Position numbers and translations under genes: made by a program
DNA from: Thermosulfurimonas marina
GTDB taxonomy: Bacteria; Desulfobacterota; Thermodesulfobacteria; Thermodesulfobacteriales; Thermodesulfobacteriaceae
Length of the DNA: 64,000 bases
NCBI RefSeq assembly: GCF_012317585.1
Contig: NZ_CP042909.1
Location: 124,001 to 188,000, forward strand
Direction: 5' to 3'
Notes under the pieces: generated by a model
The model's input: the letters and a program-made list of their open reading frames with translations, nothing else
Told to the model about the DNA's origin: nothing
Databases searched by the model: none
Part shown: positions 36,975-46,200 of the stretch, piece by piece
How positions within the stretch are numbered: the stretch's first letter is position 1
Layout: every line of letters starts with the position of its first letter

Positions 36975-38615
36975 TCAACCCACCACCCTCCGGATCTCCT
37001 CCACGGTAGTGATCCCCTGAAGGACCTTCTCCCGGGCGGCCTCCCTCAGGGTGCGCATCCCCTGGTGGCGCGCCTCCTCCGCCACCTTTACTAAGGGAGC
37101 GTTCGCTACCAGCAAATCCTTGATGGGTTCGTTCACCCGAAAGATTTCCGCCACCACCGTGCGCCCCAGGTATCCCCGGCCTCCGCACTGGTCACAGCCT
37201 CGGCCCCGATAGTAGGGGTGCTCGAGCGGCAGATTATAGTAACGCAGGAACTCCTCCGGGGGACGGTACTCCTCCCGACAGTGGGGACAAATTCTTCTTA
37301 CCAGCCGTTGGGCCAGGACCGCCAGCAGGGTGGCCGCCAGGAGGTCGGGATTCACCCCCAGGTCCTTCAGGCGGTGCACCGTGGAGAGGGCGTCGTTGGT
37401 GTGCAGGGTAGAAAGAAAAAGATGTCCGGTGAGGGCAGCCCTTACGGCCATCTCCGCCGTCTCTTCGTCCCGCACCTCTCCCACCAGGATGACATCCGGG
37501 TCCTGACGCAGAAAATGTCGAATAGCCCGGGCAAAGGTGTAGCCGGCCTCCTCGTTCACCTGCGTCTGGCGGGTAAGAGGTAAACGGTACTCGATGGGGT
37601 CCTCCGCCGTGAGGACGTTTTTTTCCAGAAGATTAAGGAGCCGCAAGCCGGCAAAAAGGGTGGTGGTCTTTCCCGAGCCCGTGGGGCCGGTTACCAGGAA
37701 CATCCCCTGCGGGGCCTCAAAGACCTCTCGCAGAAGACGCACCTCTTCTTCGGTAAAGCCCAGAGTGGAGAGATGATATACCGCCTCCCCCAGGGGCAAA
37801 ATACGCATCACCAGGTTCTCTCCCGCAGGGGTCCTTACGGTAGAGACCCTCAGGTCATAAGATTCCCCGAGAAAGGAAAAGGGCATACGGCCCTCCTGCG
37901 GCAGGCGAGTCTCGGCGATATCCATCCCCGCGCGCACCTTGATGGCCCCGATCAGACGCTGATGAAGGGTTCGGGGAAAGACGAAGGCCGGCTCGAGGAC
38001 CCCGTCGATCCGGAAAAAGACCTGGGAGGTCTTTTCCGAGGGAGTGATATGCACATCCGTGGCCCGCCGACCGGTGGCCACTACCAGAATCTTTTCAATG
38101 AGGTCCTCCATATTCACTTCCAAATTAGGATTCTCGCGCAGGCGTTCGGTCAGGCGCTCAAGCTCTCTTTCCGGAGGACTTTCCAGGAAGTAATAGAACC
38201 TTTCGGCCAAACGATTAATCCGAGATCGGGGAGCCACTACGGGCTGAATGCGCATCCCGGAGGTGCGGACCACCGCCTCCTGCACCGGGAGATTAAAAGG
38301 ATCGGGAAGGGCCACCCAGAGGACTCCTTCCTCGATTCTCAGGGGAAGGACCTCCCTCTGACGGGCAAAGGCCGGAGGAAGTTTCAGAAGGGCGTTCGGC
38401 TGGGGAAAGGTGGCCGAAAGGTCGTCGAAGGGGTAGCCCGTTTGTTCCGCAAGCACCCGGGCCACCTCCACCTCGGTCACCAGCCCCAGCCGAATGAGGA
38501 TCTCCCCCAGGCGCTCCCCGGTGGCCTTCTGTTCGAGGAGGGCAAAGCGTATTTCCTCTTCGGAGATAAGGCCCCTTTCTTTGAGAATCTGGCCTATGGG
38601 CTTCTTTTCGGTCAT
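36975..38615 (-). CDS. mshE: Pilus assembly ATPase, PilB/GspE/MshE family
   Basis: A 546-residue extension ATPase. N-terminal MshEN-type domains (IGQILKERGLISEEEIRFAL, about 7-26; about 80-140), then Walker A GPTGSGKT (310-317), Asp box (VNEEAGYTF region), Walker B DPDVILVGEVRDEETAEMA, and a zinc-binding CPHC...CDQCGGRGYLGR pair in the C-terminus. MshE-like N-domains bind c-di-GMP in several bacteria (RLGEIL-x-LGLVTE-type repeats are visible). It powers polymerisation; no PilT retraction ATPase is in the window. Confidence 0.93.
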   Translation of the reverse strand: MTEKKPIGQILKERGLISEEEIRFALLEQKATGERLGEILIRLGLVTEVEVARVLAEQTGYPFDDLSATFPQPNALLKLPPAFARQREVLPLRIEEGVLWVALPDPFNLPVQEAVVRTSGMRIQPVVAPRSRINRLAERFYYFLESPPERELERLTERLRENPNLEVNMEDLIEKILVVATGRRATDVHITPSEKTSQVFFRIDGVLEPAFVFPRTLHQRLIGAIKVRAGMDIAETRLPQEGRMPFSFLGESYDLRVSTVRTPAGENLVMRILPLGEAVYHLSTLGFTEEEVRLLREVFEAPQGMFLVTGPTGSGKTTTLFAGLRLLNLLEKNVLTAEDPIEYRLPLTRQTQVNEEAGYTFARAIRHFLRQDPDVILVGEVRDEETAEMAVRAALTGHLFLSTLHTNDALSTVHRLKDLGVNPDLLAATLLAVLAQRLVRRICPHCREEYRPPEEFLRYYNLPLEHPYYRGRGCDQCGGRGYLGRTVVAEIFRVNEPIKDLLVANAPLVKVAEEARHQGMRTLREAAREKVLQGITTVEEIRRVVG

Positions 38616-38645
38616 CCTGGGTCCTTTATAGAAAAATTCAGGCCC

Positions 38646-41081
38646 CTAGGCAAGCCGGCGCATCTCGTAGGTTGCGGCCTCCTCCACGGAAAGCCCCAAA
38701 AGGTAGGCCACCACCTCCGCCGGACGCGGACCCCCGGGCTCAAGGCGCAGAAAGAAGCGCAGAGTTCCTTCCCGCACCTCCACCTGTCTTACCCATTCCG
38801 CAGGCCGCACCTCCCTTTCCCTTCCCTTGCGAAAGACCTTTAAAGGGCTCTCCAGGCGGGCCCTAAGGTCTTTGGGGAGGGATTTTCCCGAAAGCCTCAC
38901 CTCAAAAAGGGCCTCCAGGGGGGCTTCCTCCGGGGCCTCTACCTGCTGCACCTCGCGCACGGAAAGCCCCTCGGGAAGTTCCTTATCCAGCCTTACGCCC
39001 ACCTCCTCCGGAGGCAAAGTTTCCCTCAAGGCCAGATACATCACCTCCGCCTCCGAGGCTATCCCCACCGGAAGGGCCCTTCCAAAGGAAAAACGGGGAT
39101 GGGGATGAAAGCCCCGGGTGAAGGCCAGAGGCAAGGCGGCCCTCCGGGCGGCCCGCTCAAAGATACGGGAAAGCTCAAGCTGAGAAAAAAACCGGGCCGG
39201 GCCCACCTTGCGATAGCCCACCCGGTACCAGGCGGCCACTTCCGCCGGAGGAAGTTCGGGAAGGGGCTCAGGGGAGGGTTCCTGGGGTCTCAGAAGGTTT
39301 TTAACCTCCTTTCCGCAGACCCCACACTTAAGACACCTTGCGAAGCGGCAGTCTGGAGAGCTCTCCTGGGCCAGGGCCCGGGCCCTTTCGGCCAGCAAAA
39401 ACTCCCGGGAAAGTCCGCAATCCAGGTGATCCCAGGGAAGGGGGGTTTCCGGGCTCCGGGCGGAAAGGAAGGCCTCCAGATCCAGCCCTACCTTGCTCGC
39501 CGCCGAAAGCCAGGCCTCAAAACGAAACTCTTCCGTCCAGCCGTCGAGCCTGGCCCCCAAGGCGTGGGCCTCAAGGATTACCCGGCAAAGACGCCGATCT
39601 CCCCGGGAAAGTACCCCCTCGAGAAAACTCATCTCCGGCTTGTGCCACTTAAGACGCGTGCCCCGGGAGCGGAGGAGACCCCGCAGGAGTTGAAGACGTC
39701 TTCGGGTCTCCGAAAGGCCGATCTGGGCCTCCCACTGGAAGGGGGTATGGGGCTTGGGCACGAAGGTGGAGACCGAGGCGGTCACGAATAGATCCCGCAC
39801 CTGGCGCCGTAGGCGATGGACCAGATCGGCAATGGCCCGGAGATCTTCATCGGTTTCCGTGGGAAGACCGATCATGAAATAGAGTTTGAGATCGCGCCAG
39901 CCCAGGACCCGGGCCAGCTCCGCCCCCCGAAAAAGCTCTTCCTCCGAGATGTCTTTGTTGATCACCCGGCGCAGGCGTTCGGTACCTGCCTCCGGGGCCA
40001 GGGTGAGCCCGGTGCGTCGGAGGCGGGAGAGGACCTCCAGGATCCCCTCCGTGAGACTTCCCACACGGATGGAAGGGAGACTCACGGCCACCCTCTCTGC
40101 GGAAAAGCGCCGGTAGAGCTCCCGCACCAAAGCCTCCAGGGCGGTGTAGTCTCCTGCCGAAAGGGAAAGGAGAGAGACCTCCTCGTAGCCCGTAGAGCGC
40201 AGCCCCTCTTCGGCCAGCTCACAGAGCCGTTCCACGGAGCGCTCCCGCACCGGACGATAGAGGGAGCTGGCCTGACAGAAACGGCAACCCCGAGTGCAAC
40301 CCCGGGAGATCTCCAGGGAAAGCCGGTCGTGGGTGGCCAGCCAGGGTACCGGAGGGCGATAGGGATAAGGGACGGAGTCCAAGTCGGGGATCACCCGGCG
40401 ACGAATCCTTTCATAGCCCGGCCTTAGGGGTTCAAGGCCTTTAAAGACTCCTTTCTCGTAGATGGGCCGGAAAAAAGAAGGCACATAAAGACCCGGAATC
40501 TTCGAGAGGGCCTCCAGGAGCTCGGCCCGGGTTCCTCCGGCCGTCTTCCAATCTCGCACCACCTGAGCAATCTCCAAAAGGGCCTCCTCTCCGTCTCCGA
40601 AAAGGATGGCGTCGTAAAAATCGGCCACCGGCTCGGGGTTGGCCATGGCCGAGCCCCCACCCAGGATCAAGGGGTCTCCCTCCCGGCGATCCTTGGAAAG
40701 GGGCGGGATCCCCGAAAGCTCAAGTACGGTCACAATGTTGGCCGCACAGAGTTCGTAAGGGTAAGAGATACCCACCACATCGAAGTCCCGAAGGGGACGG
40801 CCGTGCTCCAGAGAAAGGAGGGGGAGTCCCCGAGCCCGGAGCTCGGCCTCCAGATCCCGACCCGGGGCAAAGGCCCGATCCGCAAGGAATCCCTCCCGGC
40901 TATTCAGGATGAGATAGAGGAGGAGAAGACCTACGTGGGACATCCCGATTTCGTAAAGGTCGGGATAGACCAGACAGAAGCGGACCTCAGCCTCCTCCCA
41001 GGGCTTGCAGGCGGCGTTGACCTCCCCTCCCAGATAACGGACCGGCTTCTTGACCTTAAGCAGGATCTCCAAGGGATACAT
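38646..41081 (-). CDS. B12-binding/radical SAM protein fused to a DUF2344 domain
   Basis: An 811-residue fusion. An N-terminal B12-binding-like region (YPDLYEIGMSHVGLLLLY, then FDVVGISYPYELCAAN) is followed by a radical SAM domain with the cluster motif CTRGCRFC (about 260-268), a Cys-containing linker (CRFARCLKCGVCG) and a C-terminal DUF2344-type domain (YRKVGPARFFSQLELSRIFERAARRA onward in separate blocks). This TIGR03960/TIGR03936-type pair is widespread, often fused or adjacent, but has no proven reaction; a role in RNA or cofactor modification is speculative. The ATG at 41081 lacks a ribosome site. A more upstream start at 41246 would overlap the divergent trmB. Confidence 0.88.
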   Translation of the reverse strand: MYPLEILLKVKKPVRYLGGEVNAACKPWEEAEVRFCLVYPDLYEIGMSHVGLLLLYLILNSREGFLADRAFAPGRDLEAELRARGLPLLSLEHGRPLRDFDVVGISYPYELCAANIVTVLELSGIPPLSKDRREGDPLILGGGSAMANPEPVADFYDAILFGDGEEALLEIAQVVRDWKTAGGTRAELLEALSKIPGLYVPSFFRPIYEKGVFKGLEPLRPGYERIRRRVIPDLDSVPYPYRPPVPWLATHDRLSLEISRGCTRGCRFCQASSLYRPVRERSVERLCELAEEGLRSTGYEEVSLLSLSAGDYTALEALVRELYRRFSAERVAVSLPSIRVGSLTEGILEVLSRLRRTGLTLAPEAGTERLRRVINKDISEEELFRGAELARVLGWRDLKLYFMIGLPTETDEDLRAIADLVHRLRRQVRDLFVTASVSTFVPKPHTPFQWEAQIGLSETRRRLQLLRGLLRSRGTRLKWHKPEMSFLEGVLSRGDRRLCRVILEAHALGARLDGWTEEFRFEAWLSAASKVGLDLEAFLSARSPETPLPWDHLDCGLSREFLLAERARALAQESSPDCRFARCLKCGVCGKEVKNLLRPQEPSPEPLPELPPAEVAAWYRVGYRKVGPARFFSQLELSRIFERAARRAALPLAFTRGFHPHPRFSFGRALPVGIASEAEVMYLALRETLPPEEVGVRLDKELPEGLSVREVQQVEAPEEAPLEALFEVRLSGKSLPKDLRARLESPLKVFRKGREREVRPAEWVRQVEVREGTLRFFLRLEPGGPRPAEVVAYLLGLSVEEAATYEMRRLA

Positions 41082-41082
41082 C

Positions 41083-41091
41083 TGGTATACT
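41083..41091 (+). promoter_or_regulatory. Extended -10 element before trmB
   Basis: TGG followed by TATACT (41086-41091), 33 nt before the trmB start. No good -35 hexamer is seen 17 nt upstream, as is common for extended -10 promoters. On the opposite strand TAAAGT (41095-41090 region) lies 7-8 nt before the radical SAM start codon. Confidence 0.4.
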
Positions 41092-41123
41092 TTAACCCAC
41101 TTCCCCGGGCTAAAGGAGGGCCT

Positions 41124-42020
41124 TTGCAGGGATACCTCAATTATAAACGCATAGAAAAACCCTTGAGGCTTTGGCCCCTTTCGGTGGAGATCGGCTTCGG
41201 GAACGGAGAATTTCTGGTCCGCCTGGCCCGAGAGCACCCGGAGCACTATTTTCTGGGGATCGAGCTTTCGGGAATCTCCATTGAAAAACTCCTCAAACGT
41301 ATCCGGGATTTAGGGCTTACTAACCTTTTTTGCGTGCGTCTTGATGCCTACTGGGCCTTCTGGTTTCTCCTTTCCGACGAGTCCGTGGAGACCATCTACC
41401 TGAATTACCCGGATCCCTGGTTCAAAAAGCGCCACCACCGGAGGCGGCTTACCCGACCGGACCGCCTCTGGCTCTTGGCCCGGAGGCTGAGGACCGGAGG
41501 GGAAATCCGCCTACGCACCGACGATCGGCCCTTTTTGGACTATACCCTAGAGGTGGCCGAGAGCCTCGGGGCCTTTGAGATCCGGCTTACGGAGATCCGT
41601 CCCGAGGCCCCGCTCACCAAATATGAGGCCAAGTGGCTTTCGGAGGGCAAGACCCTTTACGCCCTCTCCCTCAAAAAAGTTCGTCCCCCGGCCGAGGTCC
41701 CCCATCCCGAAATCGAGGAGGTGAAAGAATTGTTTCCGGTAAGAGTAGCCCACCTTGAACGGCTCCCAGAGGTCCTCCAACGGGTCTTTCGCCTCAGGGA
41801 AGGTCTGGTCCTCAAAATCTTTCGGGCCTGGGAGCACGGAGAGGATCGCCTGCTTGAGGCCCTGCTGGCCGAAGAGGACTATACCCAGCAATTCATGATC
41901 TTCATCCGTAAGCGCCGGCAAGGGGACTACCTCATGGATGTGTCCCCTTTTAGCGAAGTCCTGAAGACCCGGGGGCTTCAGGAGGCCCTGGAATTCCTGG
42001 GAAAAGAGCTTTCGAAATGA
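41124..42020 (+). CDS. trmB: tRNA (guanine-N7)-methyltransferase with C-terminal extension
   Basis: A 298-residue SAM enzyme that methylates G46 of tRNA. Core motifs: EIGFGNGEFLVRLAREHP (about 23-40) and NYPDPWFKKRHHRRRL (about 94-109), with LRTDDRPFLDY and LTKYEAKW later. The bacterial core ends near 190; about 100 further residues (from VRPPAEVPHPEIEEVKELFP) form an extension of the kind described in Aquifex TrmB. The start is set at TTG 41124 because AAAGGAGG lies just upstream and the radical SAM gene diverges from here. Confidence 0.9.
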   Translation: MQGYLNYKRIEKPLRLWPLSVEIGFGNGEFLVRLAREHPEHYFLGIELSGISIEKLLKRIRDLGLTNLFCVRLDAYWAFWFLLSDESVETIYLNYPDPWFKKRHHRRRLTRPDRLWLLARRLRTGGEIRLRTDDRPFLDYTLEVAESLGAFEIRLTEIRPEAPLTKYEAKWLSEGKTLYALSLKKVRPPAEVPHPEIEEVKELFPVRVAHLERLPEVLQRVFRLREGLVLKIFRAWEHGEDRLLEALLAEEDYTQQFMIFIRKRRQGDYLMDVSPFSEVLKTRGLQEALEFLGKELSK

Positions 42021-42754
42021 GTTTTTGCTTTCTGGGAGTGGACCTCGGAGGCGAAGAGAACACTTGGGCCCTGGCCCTGGACCGTGCCACCCTGCAGCCC
42101 CTTGAGGCCCTTTCTTTTCTGAAAGGACGCCCGGTGAGCCTTTCGGAGGTCCGGGAATTTGCCGAGGGAAATATAGTCCTGGCCGCAGCCCTGGACGCCC
42201 CCCTTGCTTTTTCTCTGGAAGATCAGAAGGGACTGCGGCCGGCGGATCGCAAGCTGCGGGAGATCCTCCGGGAGACCGGAGGGGATCCTGGCTGGGTCAT
42301 GTCCTACAGTGCCCTCATGGGTCTTCCTTTAAGGGCTCTTCTTCTGGCCGAGGCTTTAAGCCCCATGGTGGGGACCATCCTGGAGACCCATCCTCGAGCC
42401 GGGCTCTTTCTGAGTCTGCCCGGGCTCCGGGAAGAAGTCCGGAAATATAAAGTCCGCAAGCTTTCCCAAGAGGAAAAAAGGCAAAGCTGTAGGATCCTTT
42501 GGAGGGCCTTGGGAAAAATGGCCGCCGATCTCCGGAAAAAGTGCGCCCCGGCCTCGCCCAAGGACCCGCCCTTTCCCGAACCTCCGGAGCCTTCTGACGG
42601 TCTGGTGGACGCCCTAGCCTGCGCCCTTACCGCCGCCACCTACCACCTCTTTCCCGAAGGTCTTTGTTTTTTACCTCCCTCCTCCCGCGGCTTCGGCCCC
42701 TTCGTGGTCCTCTTTAAAGTTCCCAAGTTAAGCCCACCGCCAGGGGAAGGGTAA
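42017..42754 (+). CDS. DUF429 protein (predicted RNase H-fold nuclease-like)
   Basis: A 245-residue DUF429 protein: GVDLGGEENTWALALD at the N-terminus (about 7-22) supplies the first acidic residue of an RNase H-like fold, AALDAPLAF (about 57-65) and ETHPRAGLF (about 123-131) the next, and SDGLVDALACALTAA (about 194-208) the last. The family is a predicted nuclease with no proven substrate. Coupled to trmB by ATGA overlap. Its final 41 nt overlap the convergent membrane gene. Confidence 0.8.
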   Translation: MSFCFLGVDLGGEENTWALALDRATLQPLEALSFLKGRPVSLSEVREFAEGNIVLAAALDAPLAFSLEDQKGLRPADRKLREILRETGGDPGWVMSYSALMGLPLRALLLAEALSPMVGTILETHPRAGLFLSLPGLREEVRKYKVRKLSQEEKRQSCRILWRALGKMAADLRKKCAPASPKDPPFPEPPEPSDGLVDALACALTAATYHLFPEGLCFLPPSSRGFGPFVVLFKVPKLSPPPGEG

Positions 42755-43217
42755 AATTGTCGTTTGCCCGGGGAAGCCCCTCTACCAGGGTCCAGAGCCC
42801 CGCCTTTAAGATCAGCTCCCAGGAGAAGGTTCCTTTCAGGAAATGAGCCACACCAAGACTTACCCCAAAAAAGACCAGGGAGTGAAGCCTTCCCCTTTCG
42901 AAAAGCCCGGCCAGGCCATCGGCCAGGGCCAGCACCAAAAGGCCGGAAAAAGCGGCCCTTTCCGGAAGGAGTAAAAAGGAAAGCCCCACTCCCCAGATAT
43001 ACCAGAAGGTCCCCGAGGGCCGTCTTTTTTCCTCTGGACGCATAAGAGGTTGAAAATAGTCAAAAAACCGGGAGAACCTCCCTGAAAGTCTCAAAAATTC
43101 CAGTACGCTTACCCCGAAAAGAAGACCCCACCAGAAAAAGGGGCCCCCTGCCTGAGAGAGGGGATAAAGGAAAAGACCGCTTACATGAAAGAGACGCCGG
43201 GCAATTCTTCTTTTCAC
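42714..43217 (-). CDS. Dolichol/phytol kinase-like membrane protein (SEC59/VTE5 group)
   Basis: A polytopic membrane protein whose C-terminal half carries the signature of the CTP-dependent polyprenol/phytol kinase group: LALADGLAGLFERGRLHSL, then TLVEGLPRANDNFTLPLAVG. It may phosphorylate a polyprenol or related lipid alcohol; phosphatidate cytidylyltransferases share this fold. The frame is open to 43409, but upstream codons overlap purL in the opposite direction; the GTG at 43217 (KRRIARRLFHVSG start, preceded by GGAG) is the preferred start, with ATG 43310 as an alternative. Confidence 0.65.
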   Translation of the reverse strand: MKRRIARRLFHVSGLFLYPLSQAGGPFFWWGLLFGVSVLEFLRLSGRFSRFFDYFQPLMRPEEKRRPSGTFWYIWGVGLSFLLLPERAAFSGLLVLALADGLAGLFERGRLHSLVFFGVSLGVAHFLKGTFSWELILKAGLWTLVEGLPRANDNFTLPLAVGLTWEL

Positions 43218-43249
43218 CCCAAGGGCCTTCTCCGCAAATCCTTCAAGGA

Positions 43250-43258
43250 TGGTATACT
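43250..43258 (+). promoter_or_regulatory. Extended -10 element before purL
   Basis: TGG followed by TATACT (43253-43258), 33 nt upstream of the GTG start of purL. The -35 region is poor. The same TGGTATAC block and the same 33-nt distance to the start codon occur before trmB. Confidence 0.4.
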
Positions 43259-43290
43259 CGCTTAGAAAAAGTTCCAAGAGGAGGTCTGCG

Positions 43291-46200
43291 GTGGCCGAAG
43301 TCCAGCGCATTGAAGTGGCCTTCAAGCCCGGTCTTCGAGATGCCCGGGGCGAGAAAGTGGCCCGAAGGGCCCGGGATTTTCTGGGCCTTCCGGTAGAAGA
43401 TGTGCGCACGGTGCGGGTCTACCTGGTGGAGGGGGACTTTTCCCGGGAGATCCTGGAGACCTTGGCCCAGGAGGCCCTCTGTGATCCGGTGATCCAGTTC
43501 TTTTCTCTCGGAAAGAATCTGGCCCCGGAGCTCGGTTTGGCCTACGATTGGGTAATTGAGGTGGGCTTCCGCCCCGGGGTCACAGACAACGAGGGCCGGG
43601 TGGCCGCGGAAGCCTTGGCCCTTCTCCTGGAAAGACCCTTAAGGCGGGAGACCGAAGGAGTCTACTCCGCCATCCAATACCTAGTAAAAGGCCCCCTGGC
43701 CCGCGAAGACTGCGAGCGCCTGGCCCGGGAGCTCCTGGCCAACGAACTTATTGAGCGCTGGTGGATCCTTTCCCGAAAGGAATACGAGGCCCGAGGGCTC
43801 TCCTACCCCGCCCCCCGGGTCACGGAAACCGCCGAAGCCACGGTGGAGACCTGGGATCTTTCCCGTCTTTCCGAGGAGGAACTGCTTCGGCTCTCGCGGG
43901 AAAGACTTCTGGCCCTTTCCCTTTCGGAAATGCGCACTATTCGGGACTTTTTCGCCCGGAAGGACTTCCTTGAGGAACGCCTCAAATACGGCCTCGGCCC
44001 GGAGATCACCGACGTGGAGCTAGAGTGTCTGGCCCAGACCTGGTCCGAGCACTGCAAACACAAGATCTTTAACGCCCGCATCCACTACCGGGATCTGGAG
44101 ACCGGAGAAGAATTTACCGTGGACAGCCTCTTTAAGACTTATATCCGCGGGGCCACGGAAAAGATCCGCAGGAGCAAGGGTCCACGGGACTTCTGCCTTT
44201 CGGTCTTTGTGGACAATGCCGGGGTCATCAAGCTCAACGAGGCCTGGGCCCTGGCCTTTAAGGTGGAGACCCACAACAGCCCTTCGGCCCTTGATCCCTA
44301 CGGCGGGGCCCTAACCGGGATCGTGGGGGTGAATCGCGATCCCTTCGGCACCGGAAAAGGGGCCCTCCTGGTCTTCAACACCGACGTCTTCTGTTTTGCC
44401 CCACCCCACTGGGACAAACCCCTTCCCCCACGGCTCCTCCACCCCCGGCGCATCTTCGAAGGGGTGCGGGAGGGCGTGGAGCACGGAGGCAACCAGAGCG
44501 GTATCCCTACGGTCAACGGCTCCATCGTCTTCGACCCCCGCTATCTAGGAAAACCCCTGGTTTACTGCGGAACAGGAGGTATCCTTCCTCTAGAGGTCTG
44601 CGGGGAGCCCTCCTGGAAGAAGGGGGCCCGGCCCGGAGACCTGGTGGTCATGGTAGGGGGTAGGATCGGAAAGGACGGAATCCACGGGGCCACCTTCTCC
44701 TCTGAGGCCTTGCACGAAGGAAGTCCGGCCACCGCGGTCCAGATTGGCGACCCCATCACCCAGAAAAAAATGACCGACTTTCTCCTTCGGGCCCGGGACG
44801 AATGCCTCTATACCTCCATCACCGACAACGGGGCCGGGGGACTCTCTTCCTCGGTGGGGGAGATGGCCCGGGAGGCCGGCGGGGCGGAACTGGATCTGGA
44901 AAAACCGCCCCTGAAGTACCCGGGACTTCGTCCCTGGGAGATCCTCCTTTCCGAAAGCCAGGAGCGCATGACCGTGGCCGTGCCTCCGGAGAAAATCGAT
45001 CGCTTTCTGGAGCTGGCCCGCAAAATGGATGTGGAGGCCACGGTGGTGGGTCGTTTTACGGATTCGGGCTATTTTCACCTGCGTTATGAAGGGCGCACCG
45101 TAGGGCTCCTTCCCCTCCGGTTCCTTCATGAGGGGCTGCCCCAGATGGAACTTTTTGCCGAATGGCATCCACCGAAAACCGAAGATCCCGACCTTCCGGA
45201 GCCCGAAGATCTGGGGGCCGTGCTTAAAGAGATGCTGGGGCGTCTCAATGTCTGCTCCAAAGAATATGTGGTCCGGCAGTACGACCACGAAGTACAGGGG
45301 GGCTCGGTAATCAAACCGTTAGTCGGGGTCCTGGACGACGGCCCCAGTGATGCCGCGGTCCTCCGTCCGGACCTTTCCCGCACCGACGGTATCGCCGTGG
45401 CCCACGGAATTTGCCCCAAATTTTCAGACCTGGACACCTACTGGATGGCGGCCAACGCCATCGATGAGGCCATCCGTAACGCGGTCTGTGTGGGAGGAGA
45501 CCTCGAACACATGGCCGGTCTGGACAACTTCTGCTGGTGTGACCCCATCGAGAGCGAAAAGACCCCCGACGGCCGCTACAAGCTGGCCCAGTTGGTCCGG
45601 GCCGCCCGAGCGGTGCACGATTTTACCGTGGCCTACGGGGTGCCCTGTATCTCGGGAAAGGATTCCATGAAAAACGACTACCTGATGGCCTTGGGCCTCG
45701 ATCCCGAAGGAGAAAACCCCTACGGAGTGGGAGAGATCCTTCCCGACGGCTCCCTCAAGATTTCCGTCCCTCCCACGCTCCTTTTTTCCGTGGTGGCCCG
45801 GGTGCCGGACGTGACCCGGGCCTGTACCCTAGAGGTGAAACGCCCGGGAGACCTCCTCTACCTCCTGGGGATGACCCGGGATGAACTCGGGGGCTCGGAG
45901 TATTATGCCAGCCGGGGATTTGTGGGGACCTCGGTACCCCGGGTGCAGGCCCAGGAGGCCCGGGAACGATATCTAAGACTCCGGGAGGCCATCTATTACG
46001 GTCTAGTGGCCTCGGCCCACGACGCCTCCGACGGAGGGCTGGCCGTGGCCTTAGCCGAAAAGGCCTTCTCCGGGGGCTACGGACTTTTCGTGGATCTTTC
46101 GGCCGTGCCTTATGAGGGTTGCGGGCGGCCGGATTTTATCCTCTTTTCCGAGAGCGCAAGCCGCATCCTGGTTACCGTACCCCGGGACCGCCAGCGGGAC

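Noticed and set aside
37773-38843. Plus-strand frame of 356 codons opposite mshE
   Set aside because: Antisense to a clear ATPase gene; composition rich in His, Gly and Pro without domain motifs.
43218-43409. Longer N-terminus for the polyprenol-kinase-like protein
   Set aside because: The extra 64 codons are Arg/Ser-rich, lie opposite the start of purL, and precede the first family-like residues.
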